DNA of 64,000 nucleotides from Domibacillus sp. PGB-M46 (GTDB lineage: Bacteria; Bacillota; Bacilli; Bacillales; Domibacillaceae), in the NCBI RefSeq assembly GCF_022668875.1, contig NZ_JAKGCR010000001.1, positions 62,001 through 126,000 on the forward strand, read 5' to 3'. A model generated the notes under the pieces. It ran no database searches, had not been told where the DNA came from, and saw only the letters and a list, made by a program, of their open reading frames with translations. Both the position numbers and the translations under genes were made by a program. Below, piece after piece: positions 41,513-49,640 of the stretch; positions within the stretch are counted from its first letter, which is position 1; the number at the start of each line of letters is the position of its first letter.

Positions 41513-42427
41513 TTAATGCAATGGCATTTTGTCAACACCAAGGTCTTCAAGCTGTGTTTTCGCTTCTTCAATCAGGCTTTCTGCTTTTGCTTTTGTTTCA
41601 TCATCCAGCCCTTGCAGCATATTACCGCGTCCTTTGCCGCCATGTCTGCCATGTTCAGGCAGATCTACACCAAGCGCTTCAAGCTGCTCGTCCGCTTGCT
41701 CACGTGTTAAATCTCCACTTTTCAGTTTTTCCATAATCGCTTCCGCTTTTGCTTTTGTTTCATCATCCAAGTCCGCAAATAGATCCGGGCGCTCAGGAAG
41801 AGTGATACCGAGTGCTTGAAGCTGTTTCTTTGCTTCTGCCTCCGTTAAAATGCCGTTCTTTTTCTTTTCTAAAATCGCTTCGGCTTTTGCTTTCGTATCT
41901 TCATCTAAGCTTGAGAGAAAGCCGTCCTTGCCGCCACGTTCATTGGTTTCAATACCGAGCGCCGCCAGCTGCTCCTCCGCTTGATCATGGGTAATGGTGC
42001 CGTTTTCTGCCTGCGCAAGAATATTATCGGCTTTCTTCTGTGCGGCTTCATTCAAATCCGCATCTTCTACATCTTGTGCCAGATGACCGATGCCTTTGCC
42101 ACGCTCTGGCATTTGAACTCCCAGTGCTTCAAGCTGTGTTTTTGCTTCTTCTTCCGTGATCTCACCGGCTTTCTTTTTATCCACAATGGCTTCGGCTTTC
42201 GCTTTTGTTTCCTCATCCAAGTTCGCGAACATCCCGTCTTTTTCCGGAAGGTCCACACCGATGGCTTCAAGCTTTGTCCGTAAATTACTCATAATAGTGT
42301 CTGCTTTTGCCTGTGTGCTGCTGTCGAGTGCAGAATTGCTCGCTGCAAACACCGGCAGGCTTGCTGCACCGAGGACACCTAGTGATAGGGCTCCGGTCAC
42401 CACTACATTAAAAACGCTTTTTTTCAT
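41513..42427 (-). CDS. Secreted protein with tandem acidic helical repeats
   Basis: 304 aa. A Sec signal peptide ends near FAAS (about residue 29). The mature chain consists of about five to six repeats of 40-55 residues built on LDEETKAKAEAI, then KKKxGxITEEEAKxQLxALG, closing with xxLPE. Each unit looks like a short helical hairpin; the last is shortened. The protein is rich in Glu, Lys and Ala, without cysteine. It is the next gene after htrA and has its own promoter with the same paired boxes as htrA and the two-component operon, so it is probably an envelope-stress product. Family not recognised; the repeats resemble SHOCT-like helices. Confidence 0.75.
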   Translation of the reverse strand: MKKSVFNVVVTGALSLGVLGAASLPVFAASNSALDSSTQAKADTIMSNLRTKLEAIGVDLPEKDGMFANLDEETKAKAEAIVDKKKAGEITEEEAKTQLEALGVQMPERGKGIGHLAQDVEDADLNEAAQKKADNILAQAENGTITHDQAEEQLAALGIETNERGGKDGFLSSLDEDTKAKAEAILEKKKNGILTEAEAKKQLQALGITLPERPDLFADLDDETKAKAEAIMEKLKSGDLTREQADEQLEALGVDLPEHGRHGGKGRGNMLQGLDDETKAKAESLIEEAKTQLEDLGVDKMPLH

Positions 42428-42470
42428 TCACTTTCCTCCTTTAGATTTGAGCTTTTCCAGCCCTGCTCAT

Positions 42471-42504
42471 ACTGTAACCAGCCTTGGTGAAAAATCAGTG
42501 AAAG
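42471..42504 (-). promoter_or_regulatory. Paired-heptamer promoter of the repeat-protein gene
   Basis: Plus strand: ACTGTA, 10 bases, GTGAAAA, 4 bases, GTGAAAG. On the minus strand CTTTCAC-N4-TTTTCAC-N10-TACAGT, 43 bases ahead of the start. The distal box overlaps the end of htrA. Confidence 0.7.
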
Positions 42505-43734
42505 TTATTCACTTTGCGCGGATAACGTCATCGAAATCGTTTGCTCCTTGCCGCCTCGATAAATGGTGATGTTCACTTTGTCTCCAATGTTCGCTTTATT
42601 GTACAAGTACTTTCGGAATTCTGATGTGCTTGCCACTTTTGTATCATTAATCTTTACAATCACATCTCCAACCTCAAAGCCGGCTTTTGCGGCTGATGAC
42701 CCCATTTCCACTTGGGAAATTACAGTGCCTTCCGTGACGCTTGCCGGCAAATTCAGCTGGTTTTCTGTAACTTCACGTGATAACACACTCACATCTTCCA
42801 AACCTACTCCAAGGTACGGACGATCCACTTTCCCGTCTTCCATCAATTCTTGAATAACCGGGATGGCATCCTCAGATGGGATGGCAAAACCAAGCCCTTC
42901 TACACCTTCTTCCGCAATTTTCATGCTGTTAATGCCGATCACCTGGCCGGTACTATTAATAAGCGCGCCGCCGCTGTTTCCCGGGTTGATCGCCGCATCG
43001 GTTTGAATGACATTTGCTTCCCATTCACCTGCTGAGGTTGAAACCGGCACAGACCGGTTGATTCCACTGACAATCCCTTCCGTAACTGAACTTGATAAAT
43101 CCAGTCCGAGCGGGTTGCCGATTGCTGCTACCTGCTGACCTAATTTAAGGGCACTTGAATCACCAAAGTCAGCGACTTCAGTAACATGGTCACTGGAAAT
43201 TTTCAAAACAGCAAGATCCGTCAGTGCATCCGTTCCAACTACCTCTGCATCAATCCTCTCTCCTCCTGCCAGCGCCACTTCCACCGTGTCGGCTCCCTCC
43301 ACGACATGGTTATTCGTTACAATGTAGCTGACATCTTTCCCTTTTTTGAAAATAACTCCCGAGCCAGTACCAGCTTCTGTTTCCTCAGTACCTTCACCTG
43401 TAGCAGCCATGGACTGGCTGCCAAAAGGATTAAATTGCTCCTGCTGCTGCAAATTAACGACACCGACAACCGCTTCACTCATTGAATCAATGGCGGACAT
43501 TAAGTTATTTTCCGAAGAGGAAGCCGTTGATGCCGGCTGTACAGTGATTTCATTTGCTGTATTTGACGACTTTGTTTCAGTCGCTGTTGTATTGGTATCA
43601 AGCAGAGATGGTGCCATATAAAACATCATTGTGCCGCCGGCCAAAACACCCGTAAATGAAGCGGCTGCCATTTTCATGAAACCGGCCTTTCCTTTTTTCT
43701 CTGGCTGTGGTGTATAACGTTCTTCTGTCTCCAT
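42505..43734 (-). CDS. htrA: HtrA-type membrane serine protease
   Basis: 409 aa. A cytoplasmic N-terminal tail (METEERYTPQPEKKGK) and one span (about 19-42) are followed by a Ser/Asn/Thr-rich linker, the trypsin-like domain and one C-terminal PDZ domain (about 305-400). The triad is His in TNNHVVEGA, Asp in DALTDLAVLK and Ser in NPGNSGGAL. It degrades or refolds damaged exported proteins. In B. subtilis, HtrA/HtrB are controlled by CssRS; here a two-component operon lies 0.2 kb upstream on the same strand, and its operator-like boxes precede htrA. Confidence 0.93.
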   Translation of the reverse strand: METEERYTPQPEKKGKAGFMKMAAASFTGVLAGGTMMFYMAPSLLDTNTTATETKSSNTANEITVQPASTASSSENNLMSAIDSMSEAVVGVVNLQQQEQFNPFGSQSMAATGEGTEETEAGTGSGVIFKKGKDVSYIVTNNHVVEGADTVEVALAGGERIDAEVVGTDALTDLAVLKISSDHVTEVADFGDSSALKLGQQVAAIGNPLGLDLSSSVTEGIVSGINRSVPVSTSAGEWEANVIQTDAAINPGNSGGALINSTGQVIGINSMKIAEEGVEGLGFAIPSEDAIPVIQELMEDGKVDRPYLGVGLEDVSVLSREVTENQLNLPASVTEGTVISQVEMGSSAAKAGFEVGDVIVKINDTKVASTSEFRKYLYNKANIGDKVNITIYRGGKEQTISMTLSAQSE

Positions 43735-43778
43735 ATTTATCTGCTCCTTTTGCGTAATTGATTTACTGAATTGACTTT

Positions 43779-43812
43779 ATTGTAGAAAAGAAAAGTGAAA
43801 AGACGGTGAAAA
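43779..43812 (-). promoter_or_regulatory. Paired-heptamer promoter of htrA
   Basis: Plus strand: ATTGTA, 10 bases, GTGAAAA, 4 bases, GTGAAAA. On the minus strand TTTTCAC-N4-TTTTCAC-N10-TACAAT, 44 bases ahead of the htrA start. This is the most perfect of the five copies. Confidence 0.75.
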
Positions 43813-43912
43813 TGCAGAAAAAGTGTTTTTTATTTTATTTCGGTTGATGGTCTTTCCCACCGCTCACCTAAAAACGGCTTGGCTGTTCTTACACAGGCGG
43901 CGGTGAACAATA

Positions 43913-43950
43913 AAAAAGCTGTTTCCCTATTATGCGGAAACAGCTTTTTC
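43913..43950 (-). terminator. Terminator overlapping the sensor-kinase stop codon
   Basis: AAAAAGCTGTTTCC and GGAAACAGCTTTTT pair perfectly; on the minus strand the kinase TAA is in the loop and T residues follow. Confidence 0.88.
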
Positions 43951-45330
43951 TTTTGGTATCGTAACAATAAATGTACTGCCCTTTTCCGGCTCGCTCTCTA
44001 CAGAAATGGTGCCGTGATGAATATCAACAATCCACTTGCCGATCGATAAGCCTAGCCCATGCCCGCCGACAGTGCGGGTGCGCGATTTATCAGAGCGGTA
44101 AAAGCGGTCAAAAATACGAGGCTGGTCATCAGGATGAATACCGATGCCTTCATCTGTTACTTTCATCGTCCAGTGACGGGCGGTCTCTGATAATTGCAGG
44201 CTGACCCTGCCTCCGTCCGGTGAATACTTGACTGCATTATCCAGCAAAATGTACATAAGCTGTTTTAATCGCTCCCGATCCCCCATGACCGGCAGGCTTT
44301 CCGGTGCTTCTATCTCAAGTGAAACACCGTTTGTTTCGGCATGCAGTGTCAGCGATTCGATCACACGGCCAGCTTCTTCCCTCACATCGAAGCTGGCCAC
44401 TGTACGCTCTACCCCGCCCGAATCAGCACGGGCCAGCACAAGCAGATCGCTGACAAGCCCTGTCATTCTTTTCACTTCCGACTTCATATTTCGCAGTAGT
44501 TTCTGTGCAAAAGGATCTGCTTCAACACCGTCGGTCATGTGAATCGCATCAATGGATGAAAGCATGACACTGAGCGGCGTCCGCAGTTCATGTGAAGCAT
44601 CACCGACAAACTCTTTCTGCCGGTTAAAAGCATTTGAAATGGGTCCCATCGCTTTTTTCGACATAACAGAGCTGATAAAAATCGCTACGCCGGCAAACAG
44701 TACCGTTAAGCTGACCAGCACAACAAGCAGCCATTGAAACAATTGATACGCAAAAGAAATGTCCTTGCCAATGTAAATCATGCCGACAAACTGTCCATTA
44801 TAAAAAATCGGGCTGCCGTCGATCATCAGCCGGACTGTATCAGATTTCGGCTGTTCTTTAATTTCTTTTCCGCCGATACGCCGTTCATCAAATTGCACCT
44901 GTATGGTTTCTTCACGAATTTGATTGCGGTCAGGCACCCAGCCCGACACAAGCGAAAACAAATCCTCCCGTATATTCGGAACCATCTCATTTCCCATTAC
45001 AAAATTCCCGTCTGCATCTGTCACATAGTAAAAAAACTGGTCAACCCCGGCAAGCACCAGCTCCTGGCTGCCGATTCCCTGCAATTCATTTCGGGCGCTC
45101 TCTGCCAAGTAATTACTGATCACCCGCGTTTCCTGCCGGGTCAGCTGTTCAAGCTCCCGATGCTGGTCACGCAAAATCACGATATATAGCAGCGTGTATA
45201 CAACCACGATAAAAAGAACGAGAAACAGCATAATTAAGCTGCTGTACTGCATAGTGAGTTTCCGCTGTGTTTGTTGAAACAAGTCGCTGCTGCTCTTGAA
45301 CCAGTTTATCTTTAACCTTTTATTCTTCAA
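43930..45330 (-). CDS. Sensor histidine kinase of an OmpR-type system
   Basis: 466 aa. The most likely start is the TTG at 45330, overlapping the regulator stop by 11 bases; upstream codons are out of context. Spans near 27-50 and 195-220 flank an extracytoplasmic sensor of about 145 residues. HAMP-like linker, the H-box DASHELRTPLSV, N-box ILLDNAVKYS, and G-boxes DEGIGI and GGHGLGLSIGKW are intact. It should phosphorylate the regulator encoded just upstream. Gene order (regulator, kinase, then HtrA) recalls cssRS with htrB and suggests sensing of secretion or envelope stress. Confidence 0.9.
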   Translation of the reverse strand: MKNKRLKINWFKSSSDLFQQTQRKLTMQYSSLIMLFLVLFIVVVYTLLYIVILRDQHRELEQLTRQETRVISNYLAESARNELQGIGSQELVLAGVDQFFYYVTDADGNFVMGNEMVPNIREDLFSLVSGWVPDRNQIREETIQVQFDERRIGGKEIKEQPKSDTVRLMIDGSPIFYNGQFVGMIYIGKDISFAYQLFQWLLVVLVSLTVLFAGVAIFISSVMSKKAMGPISNAFNRQKEFVGDASHELRTPLSVMLSSIDAIHMTDGVEADPFAQKLLRNMKSEVKRMTGLVSDLLVLARADSGGVERTVASFDVREEAGRVIESLTLHAETNGVSLEIEAPESLPVMGDRERLKQLMYILLDNAVKYSPDGGRVSLQLSETARHWTMKVTDEGIGIHPDDQPRIFDRFYRSDKSRTRTVGGHGLGLSIGKWIVDIHHGTISVESEPEKGSTFIVTIPKEKAVSA

Positions 45331-45994
45331 CTTTATATCCGACTCCCCGTACACTTTGCACAATATCCGGCCGGTCAACGAGATCGAGCTTTTTGCGCAG
45401 CAGCTTTACCGTTGCATCGATCGTTTTGGCCGTTACGTCCGCCTCGTACCCCCAAATGCGGTCAAGCATCACATCCCGGGTTAATACTTGTCCTTTATTT
45501 TGCACAAGCAGGTCTAAAAGCTGGAACTCACGAGGGCTTAACTGAATAGATTGGCCGTTCTTTTGAATTGTTTGGCTATTCCGGTTCAGCTCTACTCCTT
45601 GAATAGATACCGTTTCTTCCACAATAGGGGCATAGTTGCGGCGGGTAAGCGCCCTAAGCCGCGCAAGCAGCTCATCAATTTCAAACGGCTTTACCAGGTA
45701 ATCATCTGCTCCTGCATCAAGCCCCATCACCCGGTCTTCTACTGCATCCTTTGCCGTCAGCATTAAAATGGCTCCACCGTATCCTTCTTTGCGCAGGTCC
45801 CGGCATACCTCCACTCCAGTGCCATTCGGCATCATCCAGTCTAAAACGAGAACATCATAGTGAACAGAGGATGCATAATCATAAGCGTCTTCTCCTGTTT
45901 TCACCCATTCTACCCCATGACCGCCTTTTTTCTTCAGCATAAAGCTGACTAATTCCCCAAGCTGCAAATCATCTTCTGCCAGCAATATATTCAT
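45320..45994 (-). CDS. OmpR/PhoB-type response regulator
   Basis: 224 aa from the ATG eight bases after AAGGAAG. The receiver has the acidic pair EDD, the phosphorylated Asp52 in VLDWMMP, and LVKPFEIDEL; the C-terminal winged helix (about 130-224) carries LSPREFQLLDLLVQNKGQV and the wing VRGVGYKVEE. Such regulators bind direct repeats with 11-bp phasing, and a repeat of that type precedes its own operon, htrA, the repeat-protein gene, ykcB and the PepSY operon. It is the best candidate for the shared regulator. Confidence 0.92.
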   Translation of the reverse strand: MNILLAEDDLQLGELVSFMLKKKGGHGVEWVKTGEDAYDYASSVHYDVLVLDWMMPNGTGVEVCRDLRKEGYGGAILMLTAKDAVEDRVMGLDAGADDYLVKPFEIDELLARLRALTRRNYAPIVEETVSIQGVELNRNSQTIQKNGQSIQLSPREFQLLDLLVQNKGQVLTRDVMLDRIWGYEADVTAKTIDATVKLLRKKLDLVDRPDIVQSVRGVGYKVEE

Positions 45995-46020
45995 CCGATC
46001 CACTTCCTTTCGCTTTTTTT

Positions 46021-46054
46021 GTTATACCATGTTTTAATGAAAAAAGAGTGAAAA
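46021..46054 (-). promoter_or_regulatory. Paired-heptamer promoter of the two-component operon
   Basis: Plus strand: GTTATA, 10 bases, ATGAAAA, 4 bases, GTGAAAA. On the minus strand TTTTCAC-N4-TTTTCAT-N10-TATAAC, 26 bases ahead of the regulator start. Suggests autoregulation. Confidence 0.7.
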
Positions 46055-46079
46055 AAAAAGACGCCCTCAATAGACGACT

Positions 46080-47738
46080 TTAAACCGAAACAAGCGGCAG
46101 CTCGATTGTAAAAGCTGTCCCTTTGCCCACCGTAGATTCAACGCGGATAATGCCTTCATATTGCTCGACAATATTAAAGCAAACCATTAATCCGAGGCCT
46201 GTCCCATCTTCCTTTGTCGAATAAAAAGGTTCACCCAGCTTTTTTAATACGCTTTCCGGCATCCCTTTTCCTTCATCAGTGATTACAATTTCCACTTTTT
46301 CACCGTTTAAACGTGCCGAAGTGCGTACCACTCCGCCATTTTCCATCGCTTCAATTGCATTTTTTATAATATTAATAAACACCTGCTTCATCTGCCCGGC
46401 ATTACACCGAACAAAGCAATTCGGTTCTATGTCACTGTATTGAATGTCAATTTTCCGCATTACTGCCTGTGATTGAAGCAGCATCGATACGTCTTTCAGC
46501 ATTTTACCGGCATCGCACGTTTCAATTTCAACCGACATCGGCTTGCCGAGCACAAGCAGCTCACTCGCGATCGTTTCAATCCGGTCAATCTCTTCTTCGA
46601 TAATCGCGTAATATACATCATGCATGGCGTCTTCACGGGCCAGCTTAATAAACCCCTTAATCGAAGTCAGCGGGTTGCGCACTTCATGGGCAATCGACGC
46701 AGCAAGCTGTCCGGCAAGGCTGAGCTTTTCTGTTTTAATAGTCAGCTGCTGGTGAGCTTTGCGATCCTGAATGCTGCGGATAATGGCAATGACCGTAAAA
46801 TCTTTTTCAATATCAAATGAAAAAGGAAAAGTCGCCACCTCAACATCTAAAATTTGGCCGTCATACGTTTTTATTTTCATTTCCTCAAGCGGTACTCTAT
46901 CGTTTCGCAAAAGTTTTTCTGTATTTTTGTAAATAAGAGGATGATATTCCTTTGTGAATAAGTCCCAAATGGTCGCATGCTGCAAATCACTTTCTTTGCA
47001 ATTCAGCATCTTTAAAGCGGTATAATTTCCATACACCACTTTCTCAGCCGAAAAAATAAAAACAGCATCAGGCATTTCGTTGATTAAATGTTTATAGTGC
47101 TGGACTTTTTCCTGCAAAAAGTCTTCTACAAATAGAGAGGGTGTGTTTCGTTCACTTTCATAATACGGTGAATTTGTAATCTCGTTATCTGTCATGATAT
47201 GCGAGTGGCCCTTCATCAGTTTTAAAGAGAAGTTTGCCGAAACATCATTGCCATCATACGCACAGACTGTGAATACGTGGAACGGTTTTAAAAGGGCGTT
47301 GGCCTCTTGCTCATAAAGCGGAATTTCCTTATCGCAGTCCACATCTTTACGCCATATCACACGGCTCCATATACGAATAGGTGCCCCGTTCGCTACATAA
47401 TGACGAACAGCGTCATCAAGCCCCTGCAGCACCGTTTCGGTTTCAAATGATTGATAGGTGTTATAAAATTGGCAGTGGTCTATAAATCCAATAGAGGTGA
47501 TTTGTTCATCCGAGAACCCTTTTTGAGCAAGCTGCTGTTTGATTTTATCAATCTTTTTTGCCGACTCAAGCAGGATCACCTGATGCTTCAGCTCCAAACC
47601 CGTTATAGCGAAGGAAAACATATTTTCCCAGTACTTTTCCTGATTTTCATATAAATATAAAATGTGGGTTCCACTTATCAATTCCATATTTTTTGTTAAC
47701 GCCACTTTCGGGTGTACAAGGTCATTTGGCAAGTTCAT
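46080..47738 (-). CDS. MEDS-PAS sporulation-type histidine kinase
   Basis: 552 aa, no membrane span, so cytoplasmic. Residues 15-175 match the MEDS sensory domain (GTHILYLYENQEKYWENM). A PAS domain follows (about 215-335, with DAVFIFSAEKVVYGNYTAL). The kinase core has the H-box SIAHEVRNPLTSIKGF, which is the form seen in KinA/KinE-type sporulation kinases, then NIIKNAIEAM, DEGKGM and DGTGLGLMVC. There is no receiver partner next to it, also typical for phosphorelay kinases. Sda, encoded 13 kb away, inhibits this class. Its signal may be a small metabolite bound by MEDS or PAS. Confidence 0.9.
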   Translation of the reverse strand: MNLPNDLVHPKVALTKNMELISGTHILYLYENQEKYWENMFSFAITGLELKHQVILLESAKKIDKIKQQLAQKGFSDEQITSIGFIDHCQFYNTYQSFETETVLQGLDDAVRHYVANGAPIRIWSRVIWRKDVDCDKEIPLYEQEANALLKPFHVFTVCAYDGNDVSANFSLKLMKGHSHIMTDNEITNSPYYESERNTPSLFVEDFLQEKVQHYKHLINEMPDAVFIFSAEKVVYGNYTALKMLNCKESDLQHATIWDLFTKEYHPLIYKNTEKLLRNDRVPLEEMKIKTYDGQILDVEVATFPFSFDIEKDFTVIAIIRSIQDRKAHQQLTIKTEKLSLAGQLAASIAHEVRNPLTSIKGFIKLAREDAMHDVYYAIIEEEIDRIETIASELLVLGKPMSVEIETCDAGKMLKDVSMLLQSQAVMRKIDIQYSDIEPNCFVRCNAGQMKQVFINIIKNAIEAMENGGVVRTSARLNGEKVEIVITDEGKGMPESVLKKLGEPFYSTKEDGTGLGLMVCFNIVEQYEGIIRVESTVGKGTAFTIELPLVSV

Positions 47739-47880
47739 AAGCGTGATCCCTCATTTTGACATGTTTTTTCAATCTATTGTAACATGGACAATTTCTTCCG
47801 TATATATGTGACATTTTACCCACTCAGCTGTACTTATGTAAGATCTTTTCGTAAAATAGTAACTAAAAGGAAGTGATAGA

Positions 47881-48123
47881 TTGAAAACATGGTCATTCCG
47901 GCTCATATATCGCATCGTATTAATTATTTTTTCGCTTTTTTACGGAATTTCCGCTTATCCGGGCGGCTGGAGCCGATTCGCGCTGCTTGTAGCGGTTATC
48001 GCTATTTTTATGACGATTGAAGATCTTTTTATGAAAGAAGCAGAGAAAAAACAGCGGACTATTTTCGTTGTATTGTTTGCCCTTGTTTTTTTCGTTACCT
48101 TCTTTTTTATTTTTCTGGCATAA
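47881..48123 (+). CDS. Small three-span membrane protein
   Basis: 80 aa, starting at TTG after GGAAGTGA. Spans near 8-25, 31-48 and 58-79 with a short charged loop (MKEAEKKQR). Nearly all hydrophobic otherwise and very AT-rich at the end. It lies between a divergent kinase and a convergent tiny ORF, with a strong terminator after it. No family recognised. Confidence 0.65.
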   Translation: MKTWSFRLIYRIVLIIFSLFYGISAYPGGWSRFALLVAVIAIFMTIEDLFMKEAEKKQRTIFVVLFALVFFVTFFFIFLA

Positions 48124-48125
48124 AG

Positions 48126-48158
48126 AAAAAAACCGCCGTTATGGGGCGGTTTTTTTAT
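48126..48158. terminator. Terminator after the three-span gene
   Basis: AAAAAACCGCC and GGCGGTTTTTT pair around seven bases with T residues on the plus strand and A residues on the other side, so it may serve both neighbours. Confidence 0.88.
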
Positions 48159-48159
48159 A

Positions 48160-48276
48160 TTAACGTTTGTTTTGATCTAAATATTGATTTAGCTGTTTAA
48201 ACAGCAAATGAAGCCCGCCGCTGGCGATCGCAATCGCAACAATAAATGTTACAAACATGATAAGAAAAAAGCTCAT
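48160..48276 (-). CDS. 38-residue membrane peptide
   Basis: MSFFLIMFVTFIVAIAIASG then GLHLLFKQLNQYLDQNKR: one membrane helix with a short amphipathic basic tail. GAGGGG lies 12 bases before the ATG, a little far. Its stop meets the shared terminator. The protein-like sequence and placement support a real small gene; function unknown. Confidence 0.55.
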   Translation of the reverse strand: MSFFLIMFVTFIVAIAIASGGLHLLFKQLNQYLDQNKR

Positions 48277-48399
48277 TTCTGCTATACGCCCCTCTCACGT
48301 AATCTCATGAGGTTAGTATAGCGTTGGGCAGTTACACACGTGTGACAATGGAGTTAAGTTACATTACGGTTTGATGAACGAGTGAAACATAAAAGACAT

Positions 48400-49599
48400 T
48401 TATTCGAGTTCCGTTTGTTTTGTTTCACGCCCAAGCAGAGCCAGCACAAGTACGCCGATGACAATACTTACGCAAAACAAACCAAACACAAAGCCGATTG
48501 ACTGGCCGGAGGCAACAAGCGAGCCAACTAAAAGCGGACCTAAAATACCGCCAATTCGCCCAATAGAAGCTGCCATACCCGATCCCGTACCACGGATAAC
48601 AGCTGGGTACTGTTCTGGCGTGTAGGCATATAGTGCTCCCCACGCCCCCAGGTTAAAGAATGAGAGAAGCATTCCTGAGGCAATCAATACTGCAGTTGAT
48701 TCAGCATTTCCAAATACAAGAGCAGAAGCAGCTGTTCCAAGCAGATAAACAACTAAAACAAACTTCCGGCCCGCCCGTTCAATCAGCCAGGCAGCCGTAA
48801 AGTAGCCAGGCAGCTGTGCCAGAGTCATAACAAGGACATATCCGAAGCTTTGAATTAAATCAAAACCTTTTATCACCATTACACTCGGCAGCCATAAAAA
48901 CATGCCGTAATAAGAAAACACGACCGTAAACCATACGATCCATAGTACGAGTGTAGACCGTGCATACTTTTTCGACCATACATCGCGGATATTTTGCCCA
49001 ATCGTCCGTTTTTCAGCTTTAGACGGGGAAAACGCCGGCGAATCCGGCAGCTTCAGCCTTAAATACAGCGCGTAAAGCGCCGGAAGTGCTCCAATGACGA
49101 GAGCCGTCTGCCATCCATAGGATGGAATAACAAAGTACGAAATGACAGCAGCCAGCAGCCAGCCCAATGCCCAAAAGCTTTCAAGCAGCACAACCACACG
49201 GCCGCGATCCTTCGCCGGAACGCTTTCTGATACAAGTGTAGAAGCGACCGGCAGCTCGCCGCCCAAGCCCATTCCAACGAAAAAGCGTAATAATAAGAAA
49301 ACAGTAAGCGTCGTTGTCAGGGCGGATAAGCCGCTTGCCAGGGAAAACATCAACAATGTAATAATAAAAATATTTTTTCGGCCGATCCGGTCAGCATAAA
49401 TGCCAAATACAAGTGCACCCACTGCCATACCAATAGAGTTTACGCTGCCGATCCAGCCCATTTGCTCCGGCGTTAAATCCCACTCTACTTTCAGCGCCGC
49501 AATAATAAACGACAGCATGCCGACGTCCATCGCATCAAACATCCAGCCGAGCCCGGCAACGCCAAGCAGTTTTTTCTGAGAAATTGTTTTTTCTGCCAT
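48400..49599 (-). CDS. niaP: Niacin permease NiaP (MFS)
   Basis: 399 aa with twelve spans. The sequence follows B. subtilis YceI/NiaP closely: KKLLGVAGLGWMFDAMDVGM, FVGMGLGGELPVASTL, SYYGMFLWLPSVM, YTPEQYPAVIRGTGSG and the ending ETKQTELE. The MFS loop motif GIYADRIGRKN is intact. It imports nicotinate or nicotinamide for NAD synthesis. A short palindrome in its leader may be a NiaR site. Monocistronic; an araM remnant lies upstream. Confidence 0.9.
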   Translation of the reverse strand: MAEKTISQKKLLGVAGLGWMFDAMDVGMLSFIIAALKVEWDLTPEQMGWIGSVNSIGMAVGALVFGIYADRIGRKNIFIITLLMFSLASGLSALTTTLTVFLLLRFFVGMGLGGELPVASTLVSESVPAKDRGRVVVLLESFWALGWLLAAVISYFVIPSYGWQTALVIGALPALYALYLRLKLPDSPAFSPSKAEKRTIGQNIRDVWSKKYARSTLVLWIVWFTVVFSYYGMFLWLPSVMVIKGFDLIQSFGYVLVMTLAQLPGYFTAAWLIERAGRKFVLVVYLLGTAASALVFGNAESTAVLIASGMLLSFFNLGAWGALYAYTPEQYPAVIRGTGSGMAASIGRIGGILGPLLVGSLVASGQSIGFVFGLFCVSIVIGVLVLALLGRETKQTELE

Positions 49600-49611
49600 T
49601 GATCCCTTCTC

Positions 49612-49623
49612 CTGTCTTTACAG
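49612..49623. promoter_or_regulatory. Possible NiaR operator in the niaP leader
   Basis: CTGTCTTTACAG, a short palindrome 13 bases before the niaP start, within ACATCTGTAAAGACAGG on the minus strand. It resembles TGT-ACA type NiaR sites, but I cannot verify the consensus. Confidence 0.35.
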
Positions 49624-49640
49624 ATGTTATTACTTCATCA

